Shown here piece after piece: positions 16,951-25,243 of a DNA stretch of 64,000 nucleotides. Numbering within the stretch: the stretch's first letter is position 1; every line of letters starts with the position of its first letter. This DNA comes from Lachnospiraceae bacterium. Its GTDB lineage: Bacteria; Bacillota; Clostridia; Lachnospirales; Lachnospiraceae. The stretch is from assembly GCA_009774395.1 (NCBI GenBank), contig VSNQ01000003.1:27284-91283 (forward strand), written 5' to 3'. Both the position numbers and the translations under genes were made by a program. The notes beneath the pieces are model-generated. The model made no database searches, was not told where the DNA came from, and saw only the letters and a program-made list of their open reading frames with translations.

Positions 16951-17679
16951 CTACGCAATAAATATCTTCCTTTGACTTTCCGCTTCTTTCTCACAGATTA
17001 ATTTTTGATATGCTGTTCCATATTTTGAAAACGACGTCTTATAAATTTTTTCCTGTGATAATGCTTTTACCATCCAAAGCGGTATACCTCCTGAAGTTTT
17101 AACTTCCATCAGCACCCGATCCTCATCAATCAGCCTTTCACCCCATACTTCTTTTGAGAGCGAAAGTTCCTCCTGCCTTGCGAGAATATTCTCGTCAAAG
17201 GTAACTCTGAAATCACTGCCATCGTGCGCATAAAACGCTTCTCTTTCATAGGATAAAAACACTTTTGGCTTTAGCGTTTGATAATACGCAAAGAAATAAT
17301 CGATTTCCTTTCCTATCTGTGTGTCATAAGGAAACGGCGTATCCTTCACAATCCATTCCAATGCTTCCATCTGTGACAAAGCTTCACGGCGCTTATATAC
17401 AATGTCGTCATACTTTTTCTTGAGTTCTATATAAACATTATCCTGCGCCGATACCTTTTTGTAGCTTCTAATACGAAGTTTTTCCTTATAAATAGGCTTT
17501 TCCAGGGAACGACACACCAACCTGTAAGTATCTGTATCAAAATATATGTTCCTGATTGTCGTGTGCCCAAATTTGTCTAAACTCATATGCTGCAGCATTG
17601 CTTCAAGTATTGTTTTTTTCTGCTGCCTTGTCATCATATATTTCATTTCATACCGCTTGAATACTGACTGATATTCCAT
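16951..17679 (-). CDS. VTC-domain (polyphosphate polymerase-like) protein (copy 1)
   Basis: About 242 residues with a CYTH/triphosphate-tunnel fold signature: FKRYEMKYMM (E-x-K), YFDTD, KLRIRSY, YIELKKK, YERxAF, RVTFDEN, LMEVKT and SFSKYG. In yeast Vtc4 the same basic and acidic strands line a tunnel that polymerises ATP-derived phosphate; whether this bacterial protein makes polyphosphate is unproven. It is soluble and would be cytoplasmic. The ATG at 17679 has GGGGGAG upstream. It is the first gene of an apparent operon continuing into DUF4956, DUF4353 and a two-component system, and is paralogous to 26952-27650. Confidence 0.88.
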   Translation of the reverse strand: MEYQSVFKRYEMKYMMTRQQKKTILEAMLQHMSLDKFGHTTIRNIYFDTDTYRLVCRSLEKPIYKEKLRIRSYKKVSAQDNVYIELKKKYDDIVYKRREALSQMEALEWIVKDTPFPYDTQIGKEIDYFFAYYQTLKPKVFLSYEREAFYAHDGSDFRVTFDENILARQEELSLSKEVWGERLIDEDRVLMEVKTSGGIPLWMVKALSQEKIYKTSFSKYGTAYQKLICEKEAESQRKIFIA

Positions 17680-17757
17680 AATAATCTCCCCCTGCGTGTA
17701 CCAACGCGCGTTAAGCAATTCATTTAGTGAAGTCTTACGATTTACTTGACTATGTTT

Positions 17758-17870
17758 TAAGGAACTATTAAAAAATTACTTTTAGTATTTCTTATCTTTT
17801 TCTCCGATCGCACCACTCTCAAAGAAAAATCCTGCGTACTATTTAAAAGTTATTTCTTAACTTTTCCTAA
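17758..17870. repeat. Family D palindromic repeat
   Basis: taaggaactattaaaaaattactttta ... aaaagttatttcttaacttttccta, with the centre gatcgcaccactctcaaag. The stretch 17680-18196 holds this and a family G copy, and no gene. Confidence 0.75.
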
Positions 17871-17971
17871 GTATAAGATGTAAAGCTTAACTGAAGCTTA
17901 AATTAAATGTGTTTATTTTGTGAAATATAGAAAGGTTCCTATGCATTTGTATCACTAACATATTTCTATTG

Positions 17972-18074
17972 ATACTATATAACGGCAGAATTTACCGTTC
18001 TGCATTGGTTAAACGTATATGGCTGGCGTTATGTAGTCAGATTACTCGGAAATTTTAACTGTTAAGCAATATAT
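17972..18074. repeat. Family G repeat (~103 bp)
   Basis: atactatataacggcagaatttaccg...gtttaaacgtatatggctggcgttatgtagtcagattactcggaaattttaactgttaagc, in inverse orientation to the copies at 50113 and 55163. Confidence 0.7.
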
Positions 18075-18196
18075 ATTCGCGATCGCGAAGATTTTCCTTT
18101 CTGCACTAATACATTTTTATTTCCAATGTTTTGTGATATACTTAAAGCGTTTAAAACATTGATTATTCATCTACAAACAGCAGATCGGAGATTGAA

Positions 18197-18460
18197 ATGA
18201 ATCTTAATAAAAGCCAAGAAATATTATTACAAATCGAATTATTATGTTCTTCTGTACAACAAAGTACATACAACCAAACACTTAAACAGGGGCGTGCGCT
18301 TCTGGCAGAACTTCACAAATGCGGTTTAGGTACTCATGCTGTCTATCAAGCTTTATTTGTGTGCCACAATAGTTTAGACGACAGTCCTTCTCATGATTTT
18401 GCCGCAGATTTATTAGATTTTGTTGCGGGATGGTGTTCTTTACAGAACAGCATCTGGTGA
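18197..18460 (+). CDS. Small protein of unknown function, 87 residues
   Basis: A short soluble frame beginning MNLNKSQEILLQIELL, with GGAG 8 bases before the ATG. It is followed 24 bases later by the GNAT gene, which has its own AAGGAG. The predicted all-helical content and the LLAELHKCGLGTHAVYQAL segment look like a genuine small domain rather than a chance frame. I do not recognise the family. It probably shares a message with the acetyltransferase. Confidence 0.65.
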   Translation: MNLNKSQEILLQIELLCSSVQQSTYNQTLKQGRALLAELHKCGLGTHAVYQALFVCHNSLDDSPSHDFAADLLDFVAGWCSLQNSIW

Positions 18461-18484
18461 TATAAAGAAAGGAGCAAAGCCAAA

Positions 18485-19006
18485 ATGATTTTTATAGAAA
18501 CCAAACGATTGATTTTAAGGAACTATCAAACAGGCGATTTTGCAGATATTCGGGCTTACTTTTCAAATGAGGAGGTTAGCCGCTACGAGGATTTTTATCC
18601 TATGACGGATGCGCAGATTGCCGACCTTCTTAGCAAATGGATACCATTGGACAACCGCCTTGTTGCGGAACGAAAATCAGATAAAACCGTTATCGGAAGT
18701 ATTGGCTATTGGGTAGATAACGAAGGACACCACTGTATTGATTATGACTTTCATCCGGATTACTGTGGAAACGGTTACGCCACGGAAGCTGCACAGGCAC
18801 TTGTCCAGCATTTATTTGAAACCACCAATATTTGTGCTGTTTATGCAGATTGTGACATACAAAATACAGCATCGTGGAAACTTTTGAAACGCATTGGATT
18901 TCAACGCCTGCGAATGCTGGAAAACCAATGTTACAAACACGATTCCGCCGAAAATCCGATTTTGATTCGCACTTATTTATATGAAAAAAAACGCAGCTAT
19001 ACTTAG
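18485..19006 (+). CDS. GNAT family N-acetyltransferase (RimJ/RimL type)
   Basis: 173 residues starting FIETKRLILRNYQTGDFADI, the usual opening of RimJ/RimL-like acetyltransferases that act on protein N-termini or small amines with acetyl-CoA. The acetyl-CoA binding region is YDFHPDYCGNGYATEAAQALVQHLFE (Q/R-x-x-G-x-G/A variant), and the C-terminal strand-helix is NTASWKLLKRIGFQRL. Cytoplasmic. AAAGGAG lies before the ATG. The stop codon lies within the start of a family E repeat, so the last residues (KKRSYT) may be repeat-derived. Substrate unknown. Confidence 0.88.
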   Translation: MIFIETKRLILRNYQTGDFADIRAYFSNEEVSRYEDFYPMTDAQIADLLSKWIPLDNRLVAERKSDKTVIGSIGYWVDNEGHHCIDYDFHPDYCGNGYATEAAQALVQHLFETTNICAVYADCDIQNTASWKLLKRIGFQRLRMLENQCYKHDSAENPILIRTYLYEKKRSYT

Positions 19007-19128
19007 CATCGAAAAGACTGGCGCTAAGTATAGCAATATGCACACAGCCGCACAAATAAAAATTGCCGCTTTGCGGCGTGCTGCTGGCGCAGCTACACGG
19101 CAAATCTTTTTGCCATTCAATATAAAAT
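18998..19128. repeat. Family E palindromic repeat
   Basis: tatacttagcatcgaaaagactggcgctaagtatagcaatatgcacacagccgcac ... gccgctttgcggcgtgctgctggcgcag. It overlaps the 3' end of the acetyltransferase gene and could act as its terminator. Confidence 0.65.
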
Positions 19129-19196
19129 AAATATTTGAAATTCTTGTAGCTTTTTCATGTTCTTAATTGTATTCACAGTGAAAGGAAGGTGAGAAC

Positions 19197-19697
19197 ATGA
19201 AACAGGAATCATTGTGCGCAGATGATTTCACGGTTATTCAAAGATACTCCGATATGGTATACCGTCTTGCATTTTCTTTGGTAAAAAACAAATACGATGC
19301 CGAGGATATCCACCAAGAAGTATTTGTTCGTTATCTGTGCAAGAAACCCTTATTTGAGAGTGCAGAGCACGAGAAAGCGTGGTTTCTAAGAGTAACAATT
19401 AATCTTTGTAAAAATTTGTGGAAAACTGCATGGAAACAAAAATTTACGCAGCTCGATGAGGCTGACATTGCAAATATACCCGCTGAAAATCCACCTGAAA
19501 CGGGAATTATTGAATCCGTGAAAAAGCTTCCGCAAAAATATAGAATTGTTATTCATTTATTTTATTATGAGGAACTTTCTGTGGAGGAAATTGCGAAACT
19601 TTTACATAAAAAAGCCTCTACTGTCAGAACACAGCTTACCCGTGCACGTAAAAAGTTATCGCAGCTTTGCCTTTATCGTGAAACGCAGTCAAATTAA
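19197..19697 (+). CDS. ECF-type RNA polymerase sigma factor
   Basis: 166 residues. Region 2 is at about 10-80 (YSDMVYRLAFSLVKNKYDAEDIHQEVFVRYL, with the core-binding helix and the -10 reading helix AEDIHQEVF). Region 4 is at about 105-160 (LPQKYRIVIHLFYYEELSVEEIAKLLHKKASTVRTQLTRARKKL), which reads the -35 element. GAAAGGAAGGTGAG precedes the ATG. The next gene encodes a DUF4179 membrane protein, the usual anti-sigma partner, so the two form a signalling pair. The 3' end of the gene is part of a 69-base tandem duplication. Target promoters are unknown. Confidence 0.92.
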   Translation: MKQESLCADDFTVIQRYSDMVYRLAFSLVKNKYDAEDIHQEVFVRYLCKKPLFESAEHEKAWFLRVTINLCKNLWKTAWKQKFTQLDEADIANIPAENPPETGIIESVKKLPQKYRIVIHLFYYEELSVEEIAKLLHKKASTVRTQLTRARKKLSQLCLYRETQSN

Positions 19698-19826
19698 AAT
19701 GACACCTGACTTTTTCTTAAAAAGTTAGTACAACTTTGTATTTATCGTGAAACGCGGGCAAGTTAAAATTATACCTGACTTTTACTTAAAAAGTTAACGC
19801 AACTTTGCATTTATAATGAAACAGTG
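19650..19826 (+). repeat. Tandem 69-bp duplication of the sigma gene's 3' end
   Basis: Units at 19650-19718, 19719-19787 and a partial 19788-19826, each starting aaaaagtta. The first unit contains the last sigma codons and stop. Since 69 is a multiple of 3, the later units still read KKLVQLCIYRET in the same frame beyond the stop. Confidence 0.85.
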
Positions 19827-19863
19827 AAAAAGCTGTATTTGCAATATTTTAGGAGGAATTTCA

Positions 19864-20982
19864 ATGTTTAAAGAAGATTATCAAAACGCATACAATCATA
19901 TTGTACCAGAGGAACATTATATGGAGAAAATCCACCAGCAATTCACTATACGCAAGCAAAGACAAAAGCGAACAGCTTGGCTTCGACCGGCTGTTGCTAC
20001 GGCAATGGCTGTCTGTATCATCGGTATTACCATGCCTGTAATGGCAAAAAATATTCCAACCATCTACAATATACTAGATCGGTATGCACCAGAACTGTCA
20101 CAGATGATTCTGCCCGACACAGCCCAATGCACCGATCAAGATATTACAGTAAAAGTTGAGGCTGTAAACGTTCATAATCAGAATGCCGAAATTATCCTGT
20201 CCGTTTCTGACGCACAAAACCGTATTTATGAAAAAGTTGATTTATTCGACAATTACACCCTTTCCAGCAACAGCGCCTCAAGCAATATCGGCGGATGCAG
20301 ATTCCTTGAATATCGTGCTGACGAGGGTAAGGCATATTTTCAAATATCAGTCAGCACAGACGACCATTTTGACAAAAGCCGCCTGACATTTTCGCTTCAT
20401 CGACTGCTCACGAGATGTTTTTCAGAAAAGCACACGATTTCGCTGGAAACTATGATAAGCAATCCAAACACAAAAGAAGTATCACTAAATGGGTGCGGCG
20501 GAATTGATGATAAAGGTACTTTTTCTAGCTTTTTTGTGAGTGCGGACACTGAAGATTTTAACTTACCGAATTGCAAGGTACTTGATTTATCCGCATATAC
20601 CCAAAACGATACTTCTAATATTGAAGCTTCAACTCCGCAGACACAATTGGCAGTTCCCGACAATACCGGCTTAGCGGATAATCTTACGATTCTCGGCACA
20701 GCATATATGGATGGCGTACTGCGCTTGCAAGTCTGCAATGGGACTTTTGATAATGCTGACAGGCACTTACAGCCATTTTTAGTGTACCAAGATGGTACAG
20801 AATATCACGAAGATTATTCTGTAGGCTGGCAGGAACAGGTTGACGGAAAAACGCTTTACTTTTCTGAACATTGGTTCTGTGTGGATAAAGAAACCCTAGA
20901 CAGCGCGCAATTGTATGGAATTTTTCATATTTCGGATGGACTGATAAAAGGCAATTGGGAAGTTCATTTCCGTTTGCAGTAG
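19864..20982 (+). CDS. DUF4179 membrane protein, likely anti-sigma factor
   Basis: 372 residues. A short cytoplasmic head (about 1-38, charged, VPEEHYMEKIHQQF), one membrane span (about 43-62) and a DUF4179 region directly after it, starting NIPTIYNILDRY, followed by a large extracytoplasmic beta-rich domain. This is the layout of clostridial anti-sigma factors paired with ECF sigma genes, where the head holds the sigma factor and the outer domain senses envelope signals. AGGAGGAATTTCA precedes the ATG. The spacing to the sigma gene has been enlarged by the 69-base duplications. Confidence 0.85.
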   Translation: MFKEDYQNAYNHIVPEEHYMEKIHQQFTIRKQRQKRTAWLRPAVATAMAVCIIGITMPVMAKNIPTIYNILDRYAPELSQMILPDTAQCTDQDITVKVEAVNVHNQNAEIILSVSDAQNRIYEKVDLFDNYTLSSNSASSNIGGCRFLEYRADEGKAYFQISVSTDDHFDKSRLTFSLHRLLTRCFSEKHTISLETMISNPNTKEVSLNGCGGIDDKGTFSSFFVSADTEDFNLPNCKVLDLSAYTQNDTSNIEASTPQTQLAVPDNTGLADNLTILGTAYMDGVLRLQVCNGTFDNADRHLQPFLVYQDGTEYHEDYSVGWQEQVDGKTLYFSEHWFCVDKETLDSAQLYGIFHISDGLIKGNWEVHFRLQ

Positions 20983-21074
20983 GGAGAGCTGAAATCTGCG
21001 GCATAACGCGAATACTTTTATAATTTGCTATATCGAGTCGTAAATGGGGCTGTGAATAAGTTCCTAATCTGTTC

Positions 21075-21335
21075 CTATGCACTTAAAATTTGTACTTGAA
21101 TAGTTTCCTCTACTACTAAAATATTATCTAAAGGTACATTAAATACCGCTGCAAGAACCACTAAATTATCGACGGTTGGCATTGCTGTTCCACGCTGCCA
21201 TTTGTAGATTGCCTGTGGTGTTGCAAAACCAAATATTTCCTGTAATTCCTTAACAGACAAGCCTGCCTGCTCCCGCAAATGCAAAATATTCTGACCTGTT
21301 TTTACCATATTGATTGTTGGAATTTTCCGTTTCAT
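21075..21335 (-). CDS. XRE-family helix-turn-helix regulator
   Basis: About 86 residues with a Cro/CI-type DNA-binding domain: IRL-like helix 1 (GQNILHLREQAGL), helix 2 SVKELQEIFG, recognition helix TPQAIYKWQRG, then TVDNLVVLAAVFNVPLDNIL. The frame is open to 21467, but those codons belong to a family E repeat. The ATG at 21335 has GGAGAGG upstream and gives a normal-length protein. It probably regulates itself or a neighbour; no operator is evident. Confidence 0.85.
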   Translation of the reverse strand: MKRKIPTINMVKTGQNILHLREQAGLSVKELQEIFGFATPQAIYKWQRGTAMPTVDNLVVLAAVFNVPLDNILVVEETIQVQILSA

Positions 21336-21399
21336 ATTTTTACCATACCTCTCCAATGCACAAACAAAACAAGCTGCGAATGTTTTGTTATGCCAAGCG

Positions 21400-21488
21400 T
21401 TGAAATGATCGATGCTAGGTATAACAATATACACACAGCCACACAAAGGCAAATTGCCGCTTTGCAATGTGTGGCTGGCGCAGTATAA
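21400..21488. repeat. Family E palindromic repeat
   Basis: atcgatgctaggtataacaatatacacacagccacacaaaggcaaattgccgctttgcaatgtgtggctggcgcag; arms cagccacacaaagg/tgtgtggctg. It lies between the regulator and rtcB. Confidence 0.65.
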
Positions 21489-21489
21489 A

Positions 21490-22698
21490 TTAATCCGCTG
21501 CCTTAAAATTATAAATTGGCTTCATAATATCAATTACATCAACTGTTTCTTGAATCACATCAATAATGTCCTCTAGGGATTTATATGCCATTGGTGCTTC
21601 ATCCAGTGTTTCCTCGCTAACAGAAGTTGTGTAAACACCTTCCATTACATGTTTGTATTCCTCTATATTTAATGTTTCTTTTGCTTTCGTTCTTGACATC
21701 AAACGCCCTGCGCCGTGTGGTGCGGAATCGTTCCACTCTGGATTTCCTTTACCGACTGCAAGAACGCTGCCATCTTTCATATTAATTGGAATCAATACCT
21801 TCTCTCCCTTGTGTGCGGCAATTGCACCTTTTCGCAGAATCATTTCATTGGTATCAATATAATTGTGAATCGTATGAAATGATTCCCCGCCTGCAAGCCC
21901 CGTCCGCGCAAGCAGCACTTCGGCAATTTTCTCTCGATTGCGTCTTGCAAATGCTTGACAGATTTCCACATCATGCAGATAATCGTCAAGATAAGTGCCA
22001 TATAAAAAACACAAGTCCTCTGGTATTGTTGCCTCTCGTTTCTGCCATGAAATTGCCGCTAATGCCTCTTGTATCTCTTTTCGCCTACCCTGCTCCTTGT
22101 AGCTACGGATAATTTCCTCACGCTCCTGAAAATATGTTTCCTTTCCTTTATTTAAGTCGACCGCTAACTGCTGATACAGTTCCGCAACCTGCTTTCCAAG
22201 ATTACGGCTGCCAGAATGAATTACAAGATATTTCGTTTTATCTGACGCTTCCTCTACCTCTATAAAATGATTTCCGCCGCCCAGCGTCCCAAGACTGCGC
22301 TCCAGCCATTTTGTATTTTTCAAACTTCTGTAACAACGCAGGCTTTGCAGATCAAACCGCTCTTGCCTGCCCTCCCAAACATGCATACCAGACGGCACAT
22401 AATGCGCTGTTTCATCAAGCTTTGCAAAATCAATTTCTGCGTTTCCAAGCTTAACTGTATACATACCGCAGCCAATATCCACCCCTACAATATTTGGAAC
22501 TGCTTTATCAATAATTGTCATCGTAGTGCCGATTGTACAGCCTTTTCCAGAATGAACATCCGGCATAATGCGAATCCGGCTACCGTTTGTAAATTCATAA
22601 TCACACATTCGCCGAATCTGTTCAATCGCTTCCTGCTCCACAACCCTTGCATAACAAAGTGCTGTATTTACTTTTCCCTTGATCTCAAATTGTTCCAT
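21490..22698 (-). CDS. rtcB: RtcB-type RNA ligase
   Basis: About 402 residues. RtcB joins RNA 3'-phosphate or 2',3'-cyclic phosphate ends to 5'-OH using GTP and Mn2+. Visible active-site elements: MPDVHSGKG, the metal-binding Cys in VGVDIGCGM, GGGNHFIEV, IHSGSRNLG, and the guanylylated His in SAPHGAGR, with RTKAKE after it. All key motifs are present, so it should be active. The ATG at 22698 follows GAAAGGAGAAGAAA; 54 further codons upstream are family F repeat and are not counted. No archease gene is nearby. Likely used in RNA repair or tRNA maintenance. Confidence 0.93.
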   Translation of the reverse strand: MEQFEIKGKVNTALCYARVVEQEAIEQIRRMCDYEFTNGSRIRIMPDVHSGKGCTIGTTMTIIDKAVPNIVGVDIGCGMYTVKLGNAEIDFAKLDETAHYVPSGMHVWEGRQERFDLQSLRCYRSLKNTKWLERSLGTLGGGNHFIEVEEASDKTKYLVIHSGSRNLGKQVAELYQQLAVDLNKGKETYFQEREEIIRSYKEQGRRKEIQEALAAISWQKREATIPEDLCFLYGTYLDDYLHDVEICQAFARRNREKIAEVLLARTGLAGGESFHTIHNYIDTNEMILRKGAIAAHKGEKVLIPINMKDGSVLAVGKGNPEWNDSAPHGAGRLMSRTKAKETLNIEEYKHVMEGVYTTSVSEETLDEAPMAYKSLEDIIDVIQETVDVIDIMKPIYNFKAAD

Positions 22699-22732
22699 TT
22701 TCTTCTCCTTTCTGGATTTGACACAATCACAA

Positions 22733-22912
22733 TCGAGTAGAACACCTTCTTCCCTACTCGCTACGCAACCCGTGCGCCGCTTCTGCGGCATTTTTCTTCT
22801 GCATGGGGCTGTGTAATCTAGCAGGGGAATAACCTTCTCTCCTACTCGCGCGCCGGGCACTCGTCAGCTATGCTGACAATCTTCCTTTGAGTGCCTGTGT
22901 GCATAAAAAAAC
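22733..22912. repeat. Family F repeat (long copy)
   Basis: cgagtagaacaccttcttccctactcg...ccgtgcgccgcttctgcggcatttttcttctgcatggggctgtgtaa...actcgtcagctatgctgacaatcttc...gtgcataaaaaaac. It contains both the part seen at 6387 and the part seen at 9780, so those are fragments of it. Confidence 0.75.
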
Positions 22913-22938
22913 CGCTATATCCATATAAGATAAGCGGT
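22905..22938 (-). terminator. Terminator downstream of the 51-residue frame
   Basis: On the minus strand accgcttatcttatatggatatagcggt forms a stem followed by a run of T. It lies about 70 bases after the stop at 23006. Confidence 0.7.
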
Positions 22939-23005
22939 TTGTAAAATTCCATATTTGCGTTTTACATCGGGTAGCTTTATTATTGATACAATATGCCTTT
23001 CCCTT

Positions 23006-23161
23006 CTATTTCATATGGTTTTTTCGCCTTTTTCTTACCTTATAGGAATGCACAAAAGAGAAGCTCTGATCTAGATACCTAGACAGCGCTTCTTGACTGC
23101 TTATTTCTATATGTTCACTATCAGTATAATTCGCATAGACGGCGAAAATATTGTTTCTCAT
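23006..23161 (-). CDS. Possible small basic protein, 51 residues
   Basis: ATG at 23161 with GGAG 6 bases upstream, encoding MRNNIFAVYANYTDSEHIEI... and ending with a Lys/Arg-rich tail (KVRKRRKNHMK). A terminator on the same strand follows. It looks like the head of a longer family or a true small protein; I do not recognise it. A further GTG-led 12-codon frame with GAAAGGA lies just upstream (about 23265-23300). Moderate to low confidence. Confidence 0.4.
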   Translation of the reverse strand: MRNNIFAVYANYTDSEHIEISSQEALSRYLDQSFSFVHSYKVRKRRKNHMK

Positions 23162-23432
23162 ATTAATCTCCATGCCGCTTTAGCGGCTCAAATAGATATC
23201 AAAAACGCTGTCCTTCGCGTTTTCCTGTGTGAAACTTAACACTTCTTAGGCAGTGTCTTTTGCTGCCTTAAAAGTATTATTCACACTACTGTTCCTTTCT
23301 ATTTAAGAATATGCTTAATAACTGTATTTATGATGCGATGCATATGCTTACATAGATTTCTTTGTTATAGATTACTATAACATATTTATGTGCAAATGTC
23401 ATTATACTTGTGGTATAAAGTTTTGCAATGTA

Positions 23433-23603
23433 GTAACAGTTCGTTACTTTTCACACCCACGCCAAAGTAGTGGGAATCATGCGGTCTGCGCATTTACTGC
23501 GCTGACCGTAATAAAATGTAGTGATTGGAGGTATCCAGCCCATCGCGAAGCGATTTCCAATGGCTGGATACGTAACAGTTCAATGGGTTATCTGAACTGT
23601 TAC
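23433..23603. repeat. Family C structured repeat, long copy (171 bp)
   Basis: 5' arm gtaacagttc, a ~35-base insert, stem ggtctgcgc/gcgctgacc with loop atttact, then aaaatgtagtg, stem gtatccagcc/ggctggatac holding atcgcgaagcgat, and 3' arm gtaacagttcaatgggttatctgaactgttac. Same order as 37973-38108. Confidence 0.85.
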
Positions 23604-23731
23604 ATACAAAGTAAAATTTAATACGAATCAACTTGCAAAACTGCGATATTTCTCTTATCATAATAGTATCAAATGCGCCAGATCCTCACGTTTGGGATAT
23701 ACTCAGTTCCAAAACACTGGTGCGCTTTGAG

Positions 23732-23895
23732 TAAGGAACTGTAAACAAATAATTTTACCATCCCGCTTGTCTATTTCTCCGATTATGCATATTAAAACGC
23801 CTCGCCGCAGCCCGCTGCGCCTACGTTTTTTTGCATACCTCCTCGAAGAAATATCCGACACAGTCTGGCAGTGTTCTTTATTTACAGTTTCTAAG
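23732..23895. repeat. Family D repeat with enlarged centre (164 bp)
   Basis: taaggaactgtaaacaaataattttacc ... gttctttatttacagtttctaag, inverted ends around a cgcctcgccgcagcccgctgcgcc centre. Confidence 0.7.
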
Positions 23896-24128
23896 GGAGA
23901 AAGAACAAATTTGTAGCGGGATGGGTTCTTTCTCCCTTTTTTGTCTATCTGCTGCACCGAAAAAATAAAGCGTGAACAGGCTAAGGCAAAAAAGCAGATG
24001 ATAAAAGAAAAGGAGGCGGACGAGTTCATCAGGCAAGAAAAAAGATAAAAGGATGAGATGAGAGCAGGAACAGTAAAATGTCCCTGTTCTTCTTTTTATA
24101 ATTATTTCGAAAAATGGAGGAAAACAAT

Positions 24129-24743
24129 ATGAATATTTATGGTTATGCACGGGTATCCAGCATGGATTAAAACGAGGGACGCCAGATGATTGCTCTGCAT
24201 GAAGCGGCTGTACTTGAAAGGAATATTTTTATGGACAAACAGTCAGGCAAAGATTTTGACCGCCCCAATTATAAAAAACTGGTGAAGAAGCTGAAAGCAG
24301 GAGATTTGCTGTATATTTTAAGTATTGACCGTTTAGGGCGCAATTACGAGGAAATACAAACGCAGTGGCGTATCCTTACCAAAGAAATCGGCATTGATAT
24401 CTGCGTATTGGACATGCCTCTGCTTGATACGCGCAACGGCAAAGACCTGATGGGAACGTTTATCGCAGACCTTGTTCTGCAAATCCTATCTTTTGTGGCA
24501 CAGAGTGAGCGTGAGAACATTAGAAAACGGCAGGCAGAAGGAATTGCCGCCGCAAAAGCAAAAGGTATAAAGTTCGGCAGACCTGAGAAGTCAGTGCCGA
24601 ATGATTTTAGTAAAATCGTTAAGGCTTGGGAGCAAAAAAAGCTGACGCTTGCCGAAGTTCTGAAACAGTGCAATATAAGTGAATCGACTTTTTACCGCAA
24701 ATTACGGGAATACAGGCTGCTTTTAAGCAACAAGAAGAATTGA
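24129..24743 (+). pseudogene. Serine recombinase/resolvase interrupted by an in-frame stop
   Basis: From the ATG at 24129 (GGAGG upstream) the frame reads MNIYGYARVSSMD, then TAA at 24168-24170, then NEGRQMIALHEAAVLERNIF and a complete resolvase body: DRLGRNYEEI, GTFIADLVLQILSFVAQSERENIRKRQAEGI and a C-terminal helix-turn-helix (LTLAEVLKQCNISESTFYRKLREY). Relatives have Gln where the stop lies (D-Q-N-E), so a CAA to TAA change explains it. The catalytic Ser (RVSS) is in the cut-off first 13 residues. Restart at the ATG at 24186 would give a DNA-binding protein without the nucleophile. Likely a dead recombinase of a former mobile element. Confidence 0.9.
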
Positions 24744-24758
24744 GGATAGTGTTATAAC

Positions 24759-24782
24759 TATCAAAAAGTGTACTTTTTGATA
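24759..24782. promoter_or_regulatory. 24-bp perfect palindrome, copy 1
   Basis: tatcaaaaagtgtactttttgata style palindrome 16 bases after the recombinase stop. A second, almost identical copy is at 25085-25108. Possibly a recombinase crossover or regulator site. Confidence 0.6.
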
Positions 24783-25038
24783 ATCTCTCAATTGAGCCGA
24801 ATTATAATCTGTCGAAAATTCTATTTAGAAAAAAAGATGGGATATTTTGACATTCTGTTAAAAAGATTAAGAAAAAACGCAACAGTTCAGCTTACACTAT
24901 TCCGCTAGTAAAATCGTTCTTCGAGTGATTTTGCAAGTTGTGAATGCACCAAAATGTAACTTTGACATAGTTTGTGTACATCAGGCGTAACTGTAAGACT
25001 GGACTGTTATAAAAAATTTGTAAATTGTCAAAAAATAC

Positions 25039-25067
25039 TTGCAAACGGTCAGGTTTTTATGTACAAT
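25039..25067 (+). promoter_or_regulatory. Candidate promoter for the CotH operon
   Basis: TTGCAA (25039-25044) and TACAAT (25062-25067) with a 17-base spacer. The palindrome at 25085 would lie in the first 40 bases of the transcript region, a place suited to an operator. Confidence 0.5.
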
Positions 25068-25084
25068 AACTTTGTTGTTGCGGC

Positions 25085-25108
25085 TATCAAAAAGTACACT
25101 TTTTGACA
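25085..25108. promoter_or_regulatory. 24-bp palindrome, copy 2, downstream of the CotH promoter
   Basis: tatcaaaaagtacactttttgaca differs from copy 1 mainly at the centre (gt-gt-ac versus gt-ac-ac) and the last base pairs. No T-run follows, so it is not a standard terminator. Confidence 0.6.
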
Positions 25109-25243
25109 TTTATTATCAACTTGGAATAATTACGATGCAGGCATATCGGTCTGATGCTCAGCCAGAAAGCCCCAAACCATGCCAAAATCAAGCGTAGATC
25201 GCTTAGAAACCCGTGTGCCCTGAACGAGTAAATCAAAACCTAA

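Noticed and set aside
22699..22860. 54-codon N-terminal extension of RtcB
   Set aside because: It is also family F repeat; the ATG at 22698 follows GAAAGGAG and gives the normal protein length.
23388..23621. 77-residue frame in the 23.4 kb gap
   Set aside because: It is entirely within the family C element.
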